Positions 1 through 6,938 of a stretch of DNA of 16,746 bases are shown in pieces. This DNA comes from an uncultured Collinsella sp. (GTDB lineage: Bacteria > Actinomycetota > Coriobacteriia > Coriobacteriales > Coriobacteriaceae), in contig CAUAAZ010000042.1 of assembly GCA_958427145.1 (NCBI GenBank), positions 1-16,746 of the forward strand. The letters are read 5' to 3'. Each line of letters opens with the position of its first letter. Within the stretch, counting starts at the first letter, position 1. The notes under the pieces were generated by a model. It ran no database searches. It was not told the origin of the DNA and saw nothing but the letters and a program-made list of their open reading frames with translations. The translations under genes and the position numbers were made by a program.

Positions 1-1
1 C

Positions 2-340
2 GATTGGCGAAAATGCGTTGGTGGAAATGGTGAAAATTACATTGACGCTAACAGGGGCGGCCACTACCGCTGGCCGGAGTGGATCGGGATCTGCGAGGAG
101 AACGGCCTGGTCAGGAGCATGTCCGCGAAGGGCTGCAGCCCGGACAACTCGGCCTGCGAGGGCTTCTTCGGGCGCCTCAAGAACGAGTTCTTCCACTACA
201 GGGACTGGGAGGGCGTGACGGCCGAGGAGTTCATGGGAAGGCTCGAGGCCTACCTCGTGTACTATCGTGAGGAGCGGATCAAGAAGTCCCTCGGGTGGCT
301 GAGCCCGATGGAGTACCGCAGGAAGCTTGGATACGCCTAG
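2..340 (+). CDS. IS3-family transposase OrfB, C-terminal part (partial, possibly inactive)
   Basis: This is the end of an rve-type (DDE) integrase-like transposase; no start lies in the window. The downstream half is typical of IS3 OrfB: RGGHYRWPEW, then SMSAKGCSPDNSACEGFFGR with the catalytic Glu in CEGFF, then a C-terminal YYREERIKKSLGWLSPMEYR block and a stop at 338-340. Homologues normally read HSDRGG before HYRW, where the Asp is the second catalytic residue. Here the frame reads DANRGG, so that Asp seems replaced by Asn. The upstream residues match the family poorly. This may be a decayed copy, or the IS may be fused to other DNA near position 52. It is most likely a non-functional remnant. 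Confidence 0.75.
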   Translation, partial: DWRKCVGGNGENYIDANRGGHYRWPEWIGICEENGLVRSMSAKGCSPDNSACEGFFGRLKNEFFHYRDWEGVTAEEFMGRLEAYLVYYREERIKKSLGWLSPMEYRRKLGYA

Positions 341-341
341 G

Positions 342-369
342 CGCGGTCCAAGAAATCGTCCGCACCCCC
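342..369 (+). repeat. IS3-family right terminal inverted repeat
   Basis: The reverse complement begins GGGGGTGCGGAC and ends TTGGACCGCG, with six unmatched bases between. The sequence at 16693-16720 has the same 12-base and 10-base blocks with the same spacing, giving 22 of 28 identical positions. It lies directly after the transposase stop codon, as expected for the right end. Confidence 0.75.
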
Positions 370-415
370 CTACCCACCAAACAGTCCTTATTTCACCGCA
401 ACTCACAAGGAAACC

Positions 416-438
416 TGGGTAGCTTGATTAGCTACCCA
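416..438. repeat. Short hairpin between the IS end and the zinc-ribbon gene
   Basis: Eight-base arms TGGGTAGC and GCTACCCA flank a 7-base loop. No T-run follows on either strand, so it is not a good intrinsic terminator. It may act as a back-up stop or be chance. Confidence 0.35.
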
Positions 439-452
439 TAGAGCAAAGAAAT

Positions 453-482
453 AGCCCCGCGATCGGTTTTGGTCGCGGGGCT
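453..482 (-). terminator. Intrinsic terminator of the FmdB-type gene
   Basis: Perfect 10-base arms AGCCCCGCGA and TCGCGGGGCT enclose a 10-base loop. Read on the minus strand, the stem is followed by ATTTCTTT. It lies just beyond the stop of the small zinc-ribbon gene. Confidence 0.75.
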
Positions 483-491
483 GCTTGGTTC

Positions 492-728
492 CTAGTGGCT
501 ATGCGGGCAGTTGGCGCAGCAGCCACTGGTGGCGTTGGTACTGGAGCCGCCGCTTCGTTGATCGGTGTTGTAGAAACCGCTGCCCTCAAATTTAATGCCG
601 CTGGCCGAGAACGTCTTGGCCGCCGGGGCACCGCAGCTGGGGCACACGACCTCGGGAGTCTCGGACATGGGATGCTCAACCTCAAACACGTTGCCGCAGC
701 TCGAGCACTTGTAATCGTAGCGCGCCAT
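492..728 (-). CDS. FmdB-family zinc-ribbon protein
   Basis: This 78-residue protein has an N-terminal zinc ribbon of the FmdB/Zn_ribbon_8 type. It opens MARYDYKCSSCG, with the first CxxC at Cys8 and Cys11 and the second (CPSC) at Cys29 and Cys32. After the ribbon come the usual SASGIKFEGSGFYNTD segment and a Ser/Gly-rich linker. A further Cys/His cluster (CCANCPHSH) closes the protein and could bind a second metal. Such proteins are presumed regulators or metal-binding accessory factors; their exact role is not established. The start is supported by AAGGAAG upstream of the ATG. It follows the glucanotransferase fusion on the same strand after about 90 bases, but a hairpin lies between, so co-transcription is uncertain. 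No functional link with glycogen is evident. Confidence 0.9.
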   Translation of the reverse strand: MARYDYKCSSCGNVFEVEHPMSETPEVVCPSCGAPAAKTFSASGIKFEGSGFYNTDQRSGGSSTNATSGCCANCPHSH

Positions 729-750
729 AATACTTCCTTTTCAGCACAAA

Positions 751-772
751 GCGGGCAGATTACTCTGCCCGC
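751..772 (-). terminator. Hairpin after the GH13-GH77 gene (weak terminator or attenuator)
   Basis: Nine-base perfect arms GCGGGCAGA and TCTGCCCGC flank a 4-base loop. On the minus strand it follows the fusion gene and precedes the FmdB ribosome site. The trailing sequence is only CTTTGTGC, so termination may be partial. Confidence 0.5.
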
Positions 773-816
773 ATAAATTCAAACGTCTGTAACTGTACCC
801 TATATCGAGGGTTTTA

Positions 817-3800
817 TCACGCTTCGCCCCAGAATCTATGGTTGTTGCGCAGGAGCTGTGCGGTTTTGTTCTCGGCGGCTGCAATGTCTGCCTCGTCAGC
901 CTGCCAGGTCCAGTTGCCCGTGGCCACGCCCGGAACGTTCATGCGCGCGTCGTCGCCAAGCCCCAGGACATCCTGCAGCGGCATCATCACCAGGGGAGCG
1001 TCGCTTGCCAGCGCGTCGCTCATCAGCTTGGCCGCCACCTCAACACCGCTCGGTTCATCGCCGCCCGCAAAGGAACGCGTACACCAGCCGGCCAGCGTCG
1101 ACGTATCGTGCGTTGAGGTGTACAGGATCTTTCCTGGCGTGGGGTGCACGCCGCAACGCACGTCGTAGTCGCTAAACTCCAGCACGTCCATGCCGGGGAA
1201 ACCGCAGGTCGAAGCCATAGCGCGAACACCGGGCGTCAAATAGCCCAGGTCCTCGGCGATAAAGTTGAGCGGACCCAGCTCGTCATAGGCGGTCTGGAAC
1301 AGGTCCTTGCCCGGGCCCGCCAACCAGCGGCCGTCGGCGCATGCCTTGCCCGCGGGAATGCTGTAATAGCTGTGGAATCCCAGGAAGTGATCCAGACGCA
1401 CGCGGTCGTAGAGCGAGAACGCGCGGCGCAGGCGATCCATCCACCAACTATAGCCGTTCTGCTTCATGTGGTCCCAGCGGAACGTCGGGTTGCCCCACAT
1501 CTGGCCCTCGGGCGCAAAGTTGTCGGGCGGCGCGCCGGAAATCTCAATCGCCTTGCCGGTATCGGACAGCCAGAAGTTCTCGGGTTCGCTCCAGGCGTCT
1601 GCCGAATCGTCGGACACGTACATAGGAATATCGCCGATGACCTCGATGCCCTTCTTGTGCGCATAGTTCATGAGCTCACACCAAGCCAGGTCAAAGCGGT
1701 ACTGCATGTACGCCTGAAGCTCGGCCTCGTTGTGGAAGCGCTTGTCGTCGATTAGATGCTCGTTGTAGCGAGCGACATCTGCCGGCCAATTGTGGCGCGA
1801 CTCGCCCTCAAAGTACTTTTTGACGGCCATATAGACGCTGTACTTCTCGAGCCAATCGGCATTGCGATGTTTAAACGCGGTGTACAACGGATCGGCATCT
1901 TCGCCGCCGCGGGCCATCCAGGTCTCAAAGTCGGCGGCCAGCTCCTCGTGGCTCTCGGGTAGCAGGTCGATATTGCCTGCAAAGGCCGAAGGACCGGCGT
2001 AAGGGGAGCGGAAGAAGTCCGTGGGGTTGACGGGGAGAACCTGCCAGTAGCGCATGCCCATGGCGGCCAGATGGTCGATAAAGCGACGCGTGGGAGCGCC
2101 GATTGTACCGGGCTTGCCGTCGTCGGTCGGCACCGATGTGATATGACACACAACACCCGCACCGTGATCGAGCGGCTCCTGCAGGCGCTGCTCGGCATGG
2201 TGGTAGATGATCGACGAGCCCAGCGGATAAAGATCGAGCGTGACCGTGCCGTTGTGGATCTCGCACTCGTGACCGCTAATAACATCGCTCGCGCATTCGC
2301 CGAGCGCCGGAATCGTCACACGATGCGAATTGCGCAGGCTGCGGTTGATGATGACGGTCGCGGACTCGCCGTCTTTACCGGTACGGTTGTAGGCCAGCAC
2401 CTCGTCATTGAGCGCGAAGGCCTTGATCTCGCCATCGATCATAAACGGCAGCGCGCGGCGCACGGCCGAGGCATTCTTGACGATCGCGAACGTATCGAAG
2501 TCGTGCAGGTTTTCCTTGGTCGGCATGGTGCGGCGATTGCCCGGATCGGTGAGACCCTCCAAGCCGTACTCGTCACCGTAATAGATTGAGGGAACGCCCG
2601 GGAACGTCATCTGCATGAGCGTCGCCAGCCAAAAGCGGCTCTTGGCCAGGCCCATGGAGTTCTCGTCCAGGCGCCATTTGCTGCGCTCACTCTCGGGCAG
2701 CTGCGACTCGTCGGGGCCGCCGCCGAGCACCGAGATAATGCGCGGGCGGTCGTGGCTCGACAGCAGATTGAGCGCGCAGGATAATGCCTCGCGCGGGTAG
2801 TTCTCGCGCAGGGTCTCGATATCCTCGGCAGCTTGGTAGGCGTTTTTGTAGCCCATCAAAAAGCCGATGACCATGTCGCGGAAGGGGTAATCCATAGCAG
2901 AGTCCAGCTCAGAGCCCTGCAGGTAGCGGCGCAAATGGCCGTAGCTGATCTTGTTGGAGGCGTCTTCCCAGACCTCGCCGAGCAGCAGCGCGTCGGGCTT
3001 CTCGGCGAGCACGGCTTTTTTGATCTCGGCCAGGAAGTCGTCGGAAAGCTCGTCGGCCACATCCAGGCGCCAGCCGTGAGCGCCGGCGCGCAGCCATTTA
3101 CGAATAACGCCGTCCTTGCCCAGGAGCCGCTCGCGTACCAGTTCGGAGCTCTCATTGATGGCGGGCATATTGCCCACGCCCCACCAACAGTCGTACGAGC
3201 CGTCCTCGTGGAAATAAAACGCATCGCGCCACGGCGAGTCCTCGCTCTGCCATGCACCGACGCCGGGATAGTTGCCGTAGCGGTTAAAGTAGATCGAGTC
3301 GTCGCCCGTGTGGTTGAACACACCGTCCAGAATAATGGAAATGCCCAGCTTCTCGGCCGCCTCGCACAGCTCAGTAAAGTCCTGCTCGGTGCCCAGAATC
3401 GGATCGATCTTGGTGTAATCGGCGGTGTCGTAGCGGTGGTTGCTCGCGGCTTCAAAAATGGGGTTGAGGTAGATGGCTGTAAAGCCCAGCTCGGCGATGC
3501 GAGGCAGGTCTTCCTGGATACCCTTGAGCGATCCGCCGTAGAAGTCCCAGGTCTTGATGGAGCCGTCCTCGGCGCGCTCGTACACAGGCGGCTCATTCCA
3601 GTCCTCGACCATGCGGCGCTGAATGCCCTTACGCGGTTTTTCGACCTCGGCCAGCGTGCGCTCGCGCCAGTGCTCGTCGCGGGCATAGCGATCGGGGAAG
3701 ATCTGGTAGACCATACCGCGCTCGTACCAGGTAGGACGGTTCTCACGGTGTTTGTAGACGGTGACCTGGAATGACGGCACCTCGGCGTAATCGTAGGTTA

Positions 3801-4113
3801 CGCCTTCGCCGCCGGTGCGGCCCTGTGGTGCGCCCAGGCGAACCTCGGGCTGACCCTCGATATTGCAGATAAAGCTGTACCAGATAAGACAGGGCTCGGT
3901 GCACTCAAGCTCTACGGTAAATATGCCGTCGCCCTCGTGCGTCATGGGATACAGAGACTCACCGATCTCATCGACCCAGGTGCGCAGCGTAAGCGTTGCC
4001 TGCGCGGGATCGGCATCCTCCAGAATCACGGAGAGCGAAAGGGTAGTTCCTGTGGTCACAGCACCAAACGGAGTGCGAAACTGCGGCAGACGGCTGTTGT
4101 GTATCAATCTCAT
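817..4113 (-). CDS. Bifunctional GH13 alpha-glucanase / GH77 4-alpha-glucanotransferase fusion
   Basis: The 1098-residue protein joins two glucan-active enzymes. Residues 1 to about 125 form a beta-rich N-terminal domain like those of neopullulanase-type GH13 enzymes. Residues about 130-640 are a GH13 barrel: GMVYQIFPDRY at 133, DGVFNH at 263, nucleophile Asp351 in GWRLDVADE, acid/base Glu380 in LLGEVWED, and Asp455 in SSHDRPR. Residues about 650-1098 are a MalQ-like GH77 domain: GDIPMYVSDD at 827, the PPDNF and GQMWGNP signatures at 862-875, nucleophile Asp908 in VRLDHF, Glu954 in IAEDLG and Asp1003 in THDTS. Both active sites look intact. No signal peptide is visible, so it should act in the cytoplasm on maltodextrin or glycogen-derived chains. 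GH77 transfers glucan segments between chains; the GH13 half probably hydrolyses alpha-1,4 or alpha-1,6 bonds, specificity unknown. The ribosome site upstream of the ATG is weak (CTGGA). Confidence 0.93.
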   Translation of the reverse strand: MRLIHNSRLPQFRTPFGAVTTGTTLSLSVILEDADPAQATLTLRTWVDEIGESLYPMTHEGDGIFTVELECTEPCLIWYSFICNIEGQPEVRLGAPQGRTGGEGVTYDYAEVPSFQVTVYKHRENRPTWYERGMVYQIFPDRYARDEHWRERTLAEVEKPRKGIQRRMVEDWNEPPVYERAEDGSIKTWDFYGGSLKGIQEDLPRIAELGFTAIYLNPIFEAASNHRYDTADYTKIDPILGTEQDFTELCEAAEKLGISIILDGVFNHTGDDSIYFNRYGNYPGVGAWQSEDSPWRDAFYFHEDGSYDCWWGVGNMPAINESSELVRERLLGKDGVIRKWLRAGAHGWRLDVADELSDDFLAEIKKAVLAEKPDALLLGEVWEDASNKISYGHLRRYLQGSELDSAMDYPFRDMVIGFLMGYKNAYQAAEDIETLRENYPREALSCALNLLSSHDRPRIISVLGGGPDESQLPESERSKWRLDENSMGLAKSRFWLATLMQMTFPGVPSIYYGDEYGLEGLTDPGNRRTMPTKENLHDFDTFAIVKNASAVRRALPFMIDGEIKAFALNDEVLAYNRTGKDGESATVIINRSLRNSHRVTIPALGECASDVISGHECEIHNGTVTLDLYPLGSSIIYHHAEQRLQEPLDHGAGVVCHITSVPTDDGKPGTIGAPTRRFIDHLAAMGMRYWQVLPVNPTDFFRSPYAGPSAFAGNIDLLPESHEELAADFETWMARGGEDADPLYTAFKHRNADWLEKYSVYMAVKKYFEGESRHNWPADVARYNEHLIDDKRFHNEAELQAYMQYRFDLAWCELMNYAHKKGIEVIGDIPMYVSDDSADAWSEPENFWLSDTGKAIEISGAPPDNFAPEGQMWGNPTFRWDHMKQNGYSWWMDRLRRAFSLYDRVRLDHFLGFHSYYSIPAGKACADGRWLAGPGKDLFQTAYDELGPLNFIAEDLGYLTPGVRAMASTCGFPGMDVLEFSDYDVRCGVHPTPGKILYTSTHDTSTLAGWCTRSFAGGDEPSGVEVAAKLMSDALASDAPLVMMPLQDVLGLGDDARMNVPGVATGNWTWQADEADIAAAENKTAQLLRNNHRFWGEA

Positions 4114-4136
4114 AGTACGGTCCAGTTCAATAGAAT

Positions 4137-4154
4137 CATGGCCTGCTGGCCATG
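4137..4154 (-). promoter_or_regulatory. Leader hairpin upstream of the fusion gene
   Basis: Seven-base perfect arms CATGGCC and GGCCATG with a TGCT loop (plus strand) lie about 24 bases before the start codon of the GH13-GH77 gene. It would be in the 5' untranslated leader. The role is unknown. Confidence 0.35.
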
Positions 4155-4212
4155 GGCTTTACGCACAGGATGTAAGTATATCTGTTGTACACAGGCTGTA
4201 TAAACAACATCC

Positions 4213-4220
4213 GTTTACCA
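4213..4220 (-). promoter_or_regulatory. TGGTAAAC motif copy upstream of the fusion gene
   Basis: The minus strand reads TGGTAAAC here. It resembles the sites at 4247-4255, 14333-14341, 14390-14398 and 14413-14420. It is a candidate operator half-site for a shared regulator of glucan genes; this is inference from recurrence alone. Confidence 0.3.
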
Positions 4221-4246
4221 TCGGCGAACGGTTGTCCTAGAAAATC

Positions 4247-4255
4247 GTTTTACCA
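4247..4255 (-). promoter_or_regulatory. TGGTAAAAC motif copy upstream of the fusion gene
   Basis: The minus strand reads ATGGTAAAACGATTTT, close to TTGGTAAAACGTTTTT in the glgB/HAD control region. The AAAACG(A)TTTT core is a near-palindrome with a central CG, a style typical of LacI-family operators. No binding protein is encoded in the window. Confidence 0.4.
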
Positions 4256-4319
4256 TCCAAATTATCACGATATTCAAAAACGCCTATACCGATACTATTT
4301 GTAGCCAAACAAAAGTACC

Positions 4320-4453
4320 CCGGTTTACTACAACGAATTGAACGATCTCAACCATGGTCATTTTGATGATATTAAAACCGCAGGTAGAGGCGTTGCCATT
4401 TTAATAGATTACTCGCCATGGTCGGCCGGAGCCATTTTGTCGTAGTAAACCGG
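4320..4453. repeat. 134-bp nested inverted-repeat element
   Basis: The ends CCGGTTTACTAC (4320-4331) and GTAGTAAACCGG (4442-4453) are perfect 12-base inverted repeats; extended to 21 bases they match at 18 positions. Inside, CCATGG at 4352-4357 can pair with CCATGG at 4416-4421, and ATTAAAA at 4371-4377 with TTTTAAT at 4399-4405. The nested order allows one branched fold on either strand. It could be a MITE-like or REP-like intergenic repeat, or a structured RNA or regulatory element. I see no ORF and no clear target duplication. Confidence 0.5.
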
Positions 4454-4483
4454 CCCTCTTTTTAATAAAGAAGTTCAACCAAG

Positions 4484-4512
4484 AAGAGGGCGCCTGGTTG
4501 GGGCGCCCTCTT
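4484..4512 (-). terminator. Intrinsic terminator after glgA (possibly bidirectional)
   Basis: Eleven-base perfect arms AAGAGGGCGCC and GGCGCCCTCTT flank a 7-base loop. On the minus strand the stem ends in CTCTTCTTGG just past the glgA stop; on the plus strand it ends in CTCTTTTGCG. It should end the glycogen operon transcript. Confidence 0.8.
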
Positions 4513-4544
4513 TTGCGTTGAGGATTAAGTTTTAATCATCCGAA

Positions 4545-6848
4545 CTAGCGGCGCTTGCGGGTGGCCGTTGCCTTGCGGACGGATGTTTTCTTCGACGGCG
4601 CCTTTTTCGTTGCGACGGCGGGGGAGACCGGGGTCTCCTTGGCAGGCTCGGGCTTAGTCCCTGCCTTCGGTGCGGCCTTGACCTCAGCGGCCTTCGGCGC
4701 CGGCTTAGTCTTTACCTCGGCCTTGGGCTCCTCTTTGGCAGCAGCGGGCTTAGTCTCTGCCTTGGGAGTCGTGGTCTTTGCCGTGGTCTTCTTGGCCGTC
4801 GTCGTGCGCTTTCGCGTGGTGGTCTTGGCGGCGGGCTTGGTCTCGACGGTTACCTCCGCCTTGGACTCTGCAGGCGTCTCCTCGACCTTGGCTGCCGGCT
4901 TTGCGGCTGACTTGGTCGTGGCGGCCTTCGTGGTCGTCAACTTCGTTGCCGTGGTCTTCTTGGCTGCCGTTGTCTTCTTGGCAGCAGTCTTTGCCGGAGC
5001 CTTGGTGGCCGGCTTGGCCTTAGCGACCTCGGCCTTTACCTCGGGAGCAGCCTCGGCTTCGGCGGCCTTCTTGGCAGCGGCGGTCGTGCGCTTGCGCGTG
5101 GTCGTTGCCTTGGCAGCCGTTGTTTTAGTCGCGGCAGACTTGGTCGTCGTAACCTTCTTAGTGGTCGTCTTGCGGGTCGTGGTCTTCTTAGCTGCGGGCT
5201 TTGCAGCGGGCTTGACCTCAGCCTTTGCCTCAGGAGCAACCTCAGCCTTTGCCTCAGGAGCAACCTCAGCCTTCACCTCAGGCTCGGCCTTTGCGGGCTC
5301 AGCTTCAACCGGCTTCTCCTCGGCCTTGGACTCCGGCTCAGCTGCAGCCTCAGGCTCGTCGACAACAGACGCCGGCCTCTCAATCTCCGGATGCATAAAG
5401 AAGTACAGGTCCAGATACTTATCGGCCGAGCGCGTCCAGCTAAAGTCCTGGCTCATGGCCTGCGTGACCAGCTGGTTCCAGGCATCGCGGTTGTCCCAGA
5501 ACAAGCGTGCCGCGCGGAACACGGCATCGCCCATCTCGTCGCCGTTAAAGTTGGTAAACGAGAAGCCCGTGCCCTCGCCGGTAAACTCGTTGTACGGCTG
5601 TACGGTGTCCTTCAGGCCACCGGTCTCGCGCACGATGGGCAGGGTGCCGTAGCGCATGGCGATGATCTGCGACAGGCCGCAGGGCTCAAACTTCGAAGGC
5701 ATCAGGAACATGTCGGCGGCGGCGTACATGCGCTGCGACAGCGCCGGGTCAAACTCGATGCGTGCGGCCATGGTGCCGGGGTACTTGTCCTGGAAGTAGC
5801 GCAGGCCGTCCTCGTAGTCGCGGTCGCCGGTGCCCAGCACCGCCACCTGCACGCCGCCGGCCAAGATGCGGTCGAGCGCGTACATGACCAGGTCCATGCC
5901 CTTCTGGCGCGTCAGACGCGTGACCATCACCATGAGCGGGCGGTCGTCGCGAACCTCGAGCCCCAGCTCTTCCTGCAGCTTGGCCTTGCACACGGCCTTG
6001 CCGGAACGGTCGTCAACCGTGTAGTTGGCGGCAATGCGCTTGTCGGTTGCCGGGTCAAAGGCCGCCACGTCAATGCCGTTGAGGATGCCCTGCAGCGCAT
6101 AGGAGCGCTCGCGCAGCACGCCGTCCAGGCCCTCGCCAAATTCGGGCGTCTGGATCTCGTTGGCATAGGTGGGGCTCACCGTGGTGATGGCGTCGGCATA
6201 GCGCAGCGCGCCCAGCATGTAGTTGATACTGCAGGCGTCGCAACGCAGCTGCGAGGCGGCCGCCGGAATATGCGCCACACCCAGGATGTCCTCCATCACG
6301 GTGTCGCTAAACTGGCCCTGGAACGCAACGTTGTGGATCGAGAACACGGTCTTGACGCGGTCGTACAGCGGCAGGCCCTGGTAGAACTCGCGCAAAAACA
6401 CGGGCGCCAGCGCCGTCTGCCAGTCGTTGCAGTGCAGGATGTCGCACTCAAAGCCGGCCGGCAGGTGCTGCAGGCTCTCGGTGATAGCCTTGGAGAAGAA
6501 CGCGAAGCGCTCGCCGTCGTCAAAGAAGCCATACGGATAGTCGCGCGCAAAGTAGCGCTCGTTGTCGATGAACATATAGGTGACGCCGTCGTGCTCGAGC
6601 TTCTCGAGTCCGCAGTACTCATTGCGCCAGCCCAGGCTCACGTAAAAGTCGGAGAAGTGCTCCATCTGCGCCTTGTACTCGTCCTTAATGGTGGCGTACT
6701 TGGGCACCATCACGATGACTTCGGCGCCGGCGCGCACAAGCGCCGCAGGCAGCGAGCCCGCCACGTCGCCCAGGCCACCGGTCTTCACAAACGGTGCGCA
6801 CTCGGCCGAGGCAAACACGATCTGCATCTTTTTGCTGGAATCAGCCAT
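4545..6848 (-). CDS. glgA: Glycogen synthase GlgA with long histone-H1-like C-terminal tail
   Basis: This GT5 glycogen synthase transfers glucose from ADP-glucose to the non-reducing end of alpha-1,4-glucan in the cytoplasm. The synthase part fills residues 1 to about 490. It has the ADP-glucose site KTGGLGDVAG at 22-31, HCNDWQTAL at about 139, VTRLTRQKGMDL at about 309, and the C-terminal block KFEPCGLSQ at 386-394 followed by GTLPIVRETGGLKDTV. The rest, about 270 residues, is a low-complexity extension not needed by the family, whose members are usually about 480-500 residues. It starts acidic (Glu/Ala/Pro) and becomes rich in AAKKTT, TTRKRTT and KPAAK units, ending TATRKRR. I chose the ATG at 6846-6848 (MADSSKK) because GGGAG lies five bases upstream; the ATG twelve bases further out lacks a ribosome site. 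It is the last gene of the operon, about 90 bases after glgD with a hairpin between. Confidence 0.95.
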   Translation of the reverse strand: MADSSKKMQIVFASAECAPFVKTGGLGDVAGSLPAALVRAGAEVIVMVPKYATIKDEYKAQMEHFSDFYVSLGWRNEYCGLEKLEHDGVTYMFIDNERYFARDYPYGFFDDGERFAFFSKAITESLQHLPAGFECDILHCNDWQTALAPVFLREFYQGLPLYDRVKTVFSIHNVAFQGQFSDTVMEDILGVAHIPAAASQLRCDACSINYMLGALRYADAITTVSPTYANEIQTPEFGEGLDGVLRERSYALQGILNGIDVAAFDPATDKRIAANYTVDDRSGKAVCKAKLQEELGLEVRDDRPLMVMVTRLTRQKGMDLVMYALDRILAGGVQVAVLGTGDRDYEDGLRYFQDKYPGTMAARIEFDPALSQRMYAAADMFLMPSKFEPCGLSQIIAMRYGTLPIVRETGGLKDTVQPYNEFTGEGTGFSFTNFNGDEMGDAVFRAARLFWDNRDAWNQLVTQAMSQDFSWTRSADKYLDLYFFMHPEIERPASVVDEPEAAAEPESKAEEKPVEAEPAKAEPEVKAEVAPEAKAEVAPEAKAEVKPAAKPAAKKTTTRKTTTKKVTTTKSAATKTTAAKATTTRKRTTAAAKKAAEAEAAPEVKAEVAKAKPATKAPAKTAAKKTTAAKKTTATKLTTTKAATTKSAAKPAAKVEETPAESKAEVTVETKPAAKTTTRKRTTTAKKTTAKTTTPKAETKPAAAKEEPKAEVKTKPAPKAAEVKAAPKAGTKPEPAKETPVSPAVATKKAPSKKTSVRKATATRKRR
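5221..5268 (-). repeat. Tandem 24-bp repeat in the glgA tail
   Basis: Two exact 24-base units (5221-5244 and 5245-5268) encode the repeated EVAPEAKA peptide, with a decayed partial unit next to them. Exact identity suggests recent duplication by slippage or recombination inside the low-complexity tail. Confidence 0.75.
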
Positions 6849-6853
6849 ATTGT

Positions 6854-6858
6854 CTCCC
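6854..6858 (-). promoter_or_regulatory. Ribosome binding site deciding the glgA start
   Basis: The minus strand reads GGGAG five bases before the ATG of MADSSKK. No comparable site precedes the upstream in-frame ATG at 6858-6860, which overlaps this motif. Confidence 0.65.
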
Positions 6859-6871
6859 ATATTGTTATTCG

Positions 6872-6907
6872 AGAATAGCCGCCTGGCGCGAACCGGGCGG
6901 CTATTCT
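6872..6907 (-). promoter_or_regulatory. 12-bp-stem hairpin between glgD and glgA
   Basis: Perfect arms AGAATAGCCGCC (6872-6883) and GGCGGCTATTCT (6896-6907) enclose a 12-base loop. No U-tract follows on the minus strand, so it is unlikely to be a full terminator. It may set relative expression of glgA, through mRNA processing or stability. Confidence 0.5.
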
Positions 6908-6938
6908 ACATGTTACGAGCGATGTTGCGGTGCCAACG

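Larger units (their letters stand above)
1..370 (+). mobile_element. 3' end of an IS3-family insertion sequence
   Basis: The transposase C-terminus is followed one base after its stop codon by an inverted repeat, the usual 3' layout of IS3-family elements. The repeat at 342-369 matches, in inverse orientation, the sequence at 16693-16720, which appears to be the left end of another copy. The element's 5' part lies outside the window. GC content falls clearly before about position 52, so either the copy is degenerate there or it is joined to unrelated sequence. Confidence 0.75.
4114..4544. other. 430-bp intergenic region between the fusion gene and glgA
   Basis: No coding potential is seen. 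From the fusion-gene side it holds a leader hairpin, two copies of a TGGTAAA(A)C motif, a 134-bp nested inverted-repeat element and a terminator hairpin for glgA. It is much more AT-rich than the flanking genes. A very weak minus-strand promoter can be proposed (TTGTTT complementary to 4307-4312, an 18-base spacer, TATAGG complementary to 4283-4288); it would put both motif copies in the transcribed leader. Confidence 0.7.

Noticed and set aside
2833..3774. 313-codon plus-strand and overlapping 296-codon minus-strand ORFs within the fusion gene
   Set aside because: Both are alternative frames of the GH13 domain, whose own frame carries complete catalytic motifs.
4555..5652. 365-codon plus-strand ORF rich in Ala, Val and Phe, resembling a membrane protein
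   Set aside because: It is the complement of the Lys/Ala/Thr-rich glgA tail, so its hydrophobic look follows from the codons on the other strand.
5391..6878. 495-codon plus-strand ORF
   Set aside because: Antisense to glgA, with biased His/Val/Ala composition and no recognisable motif.
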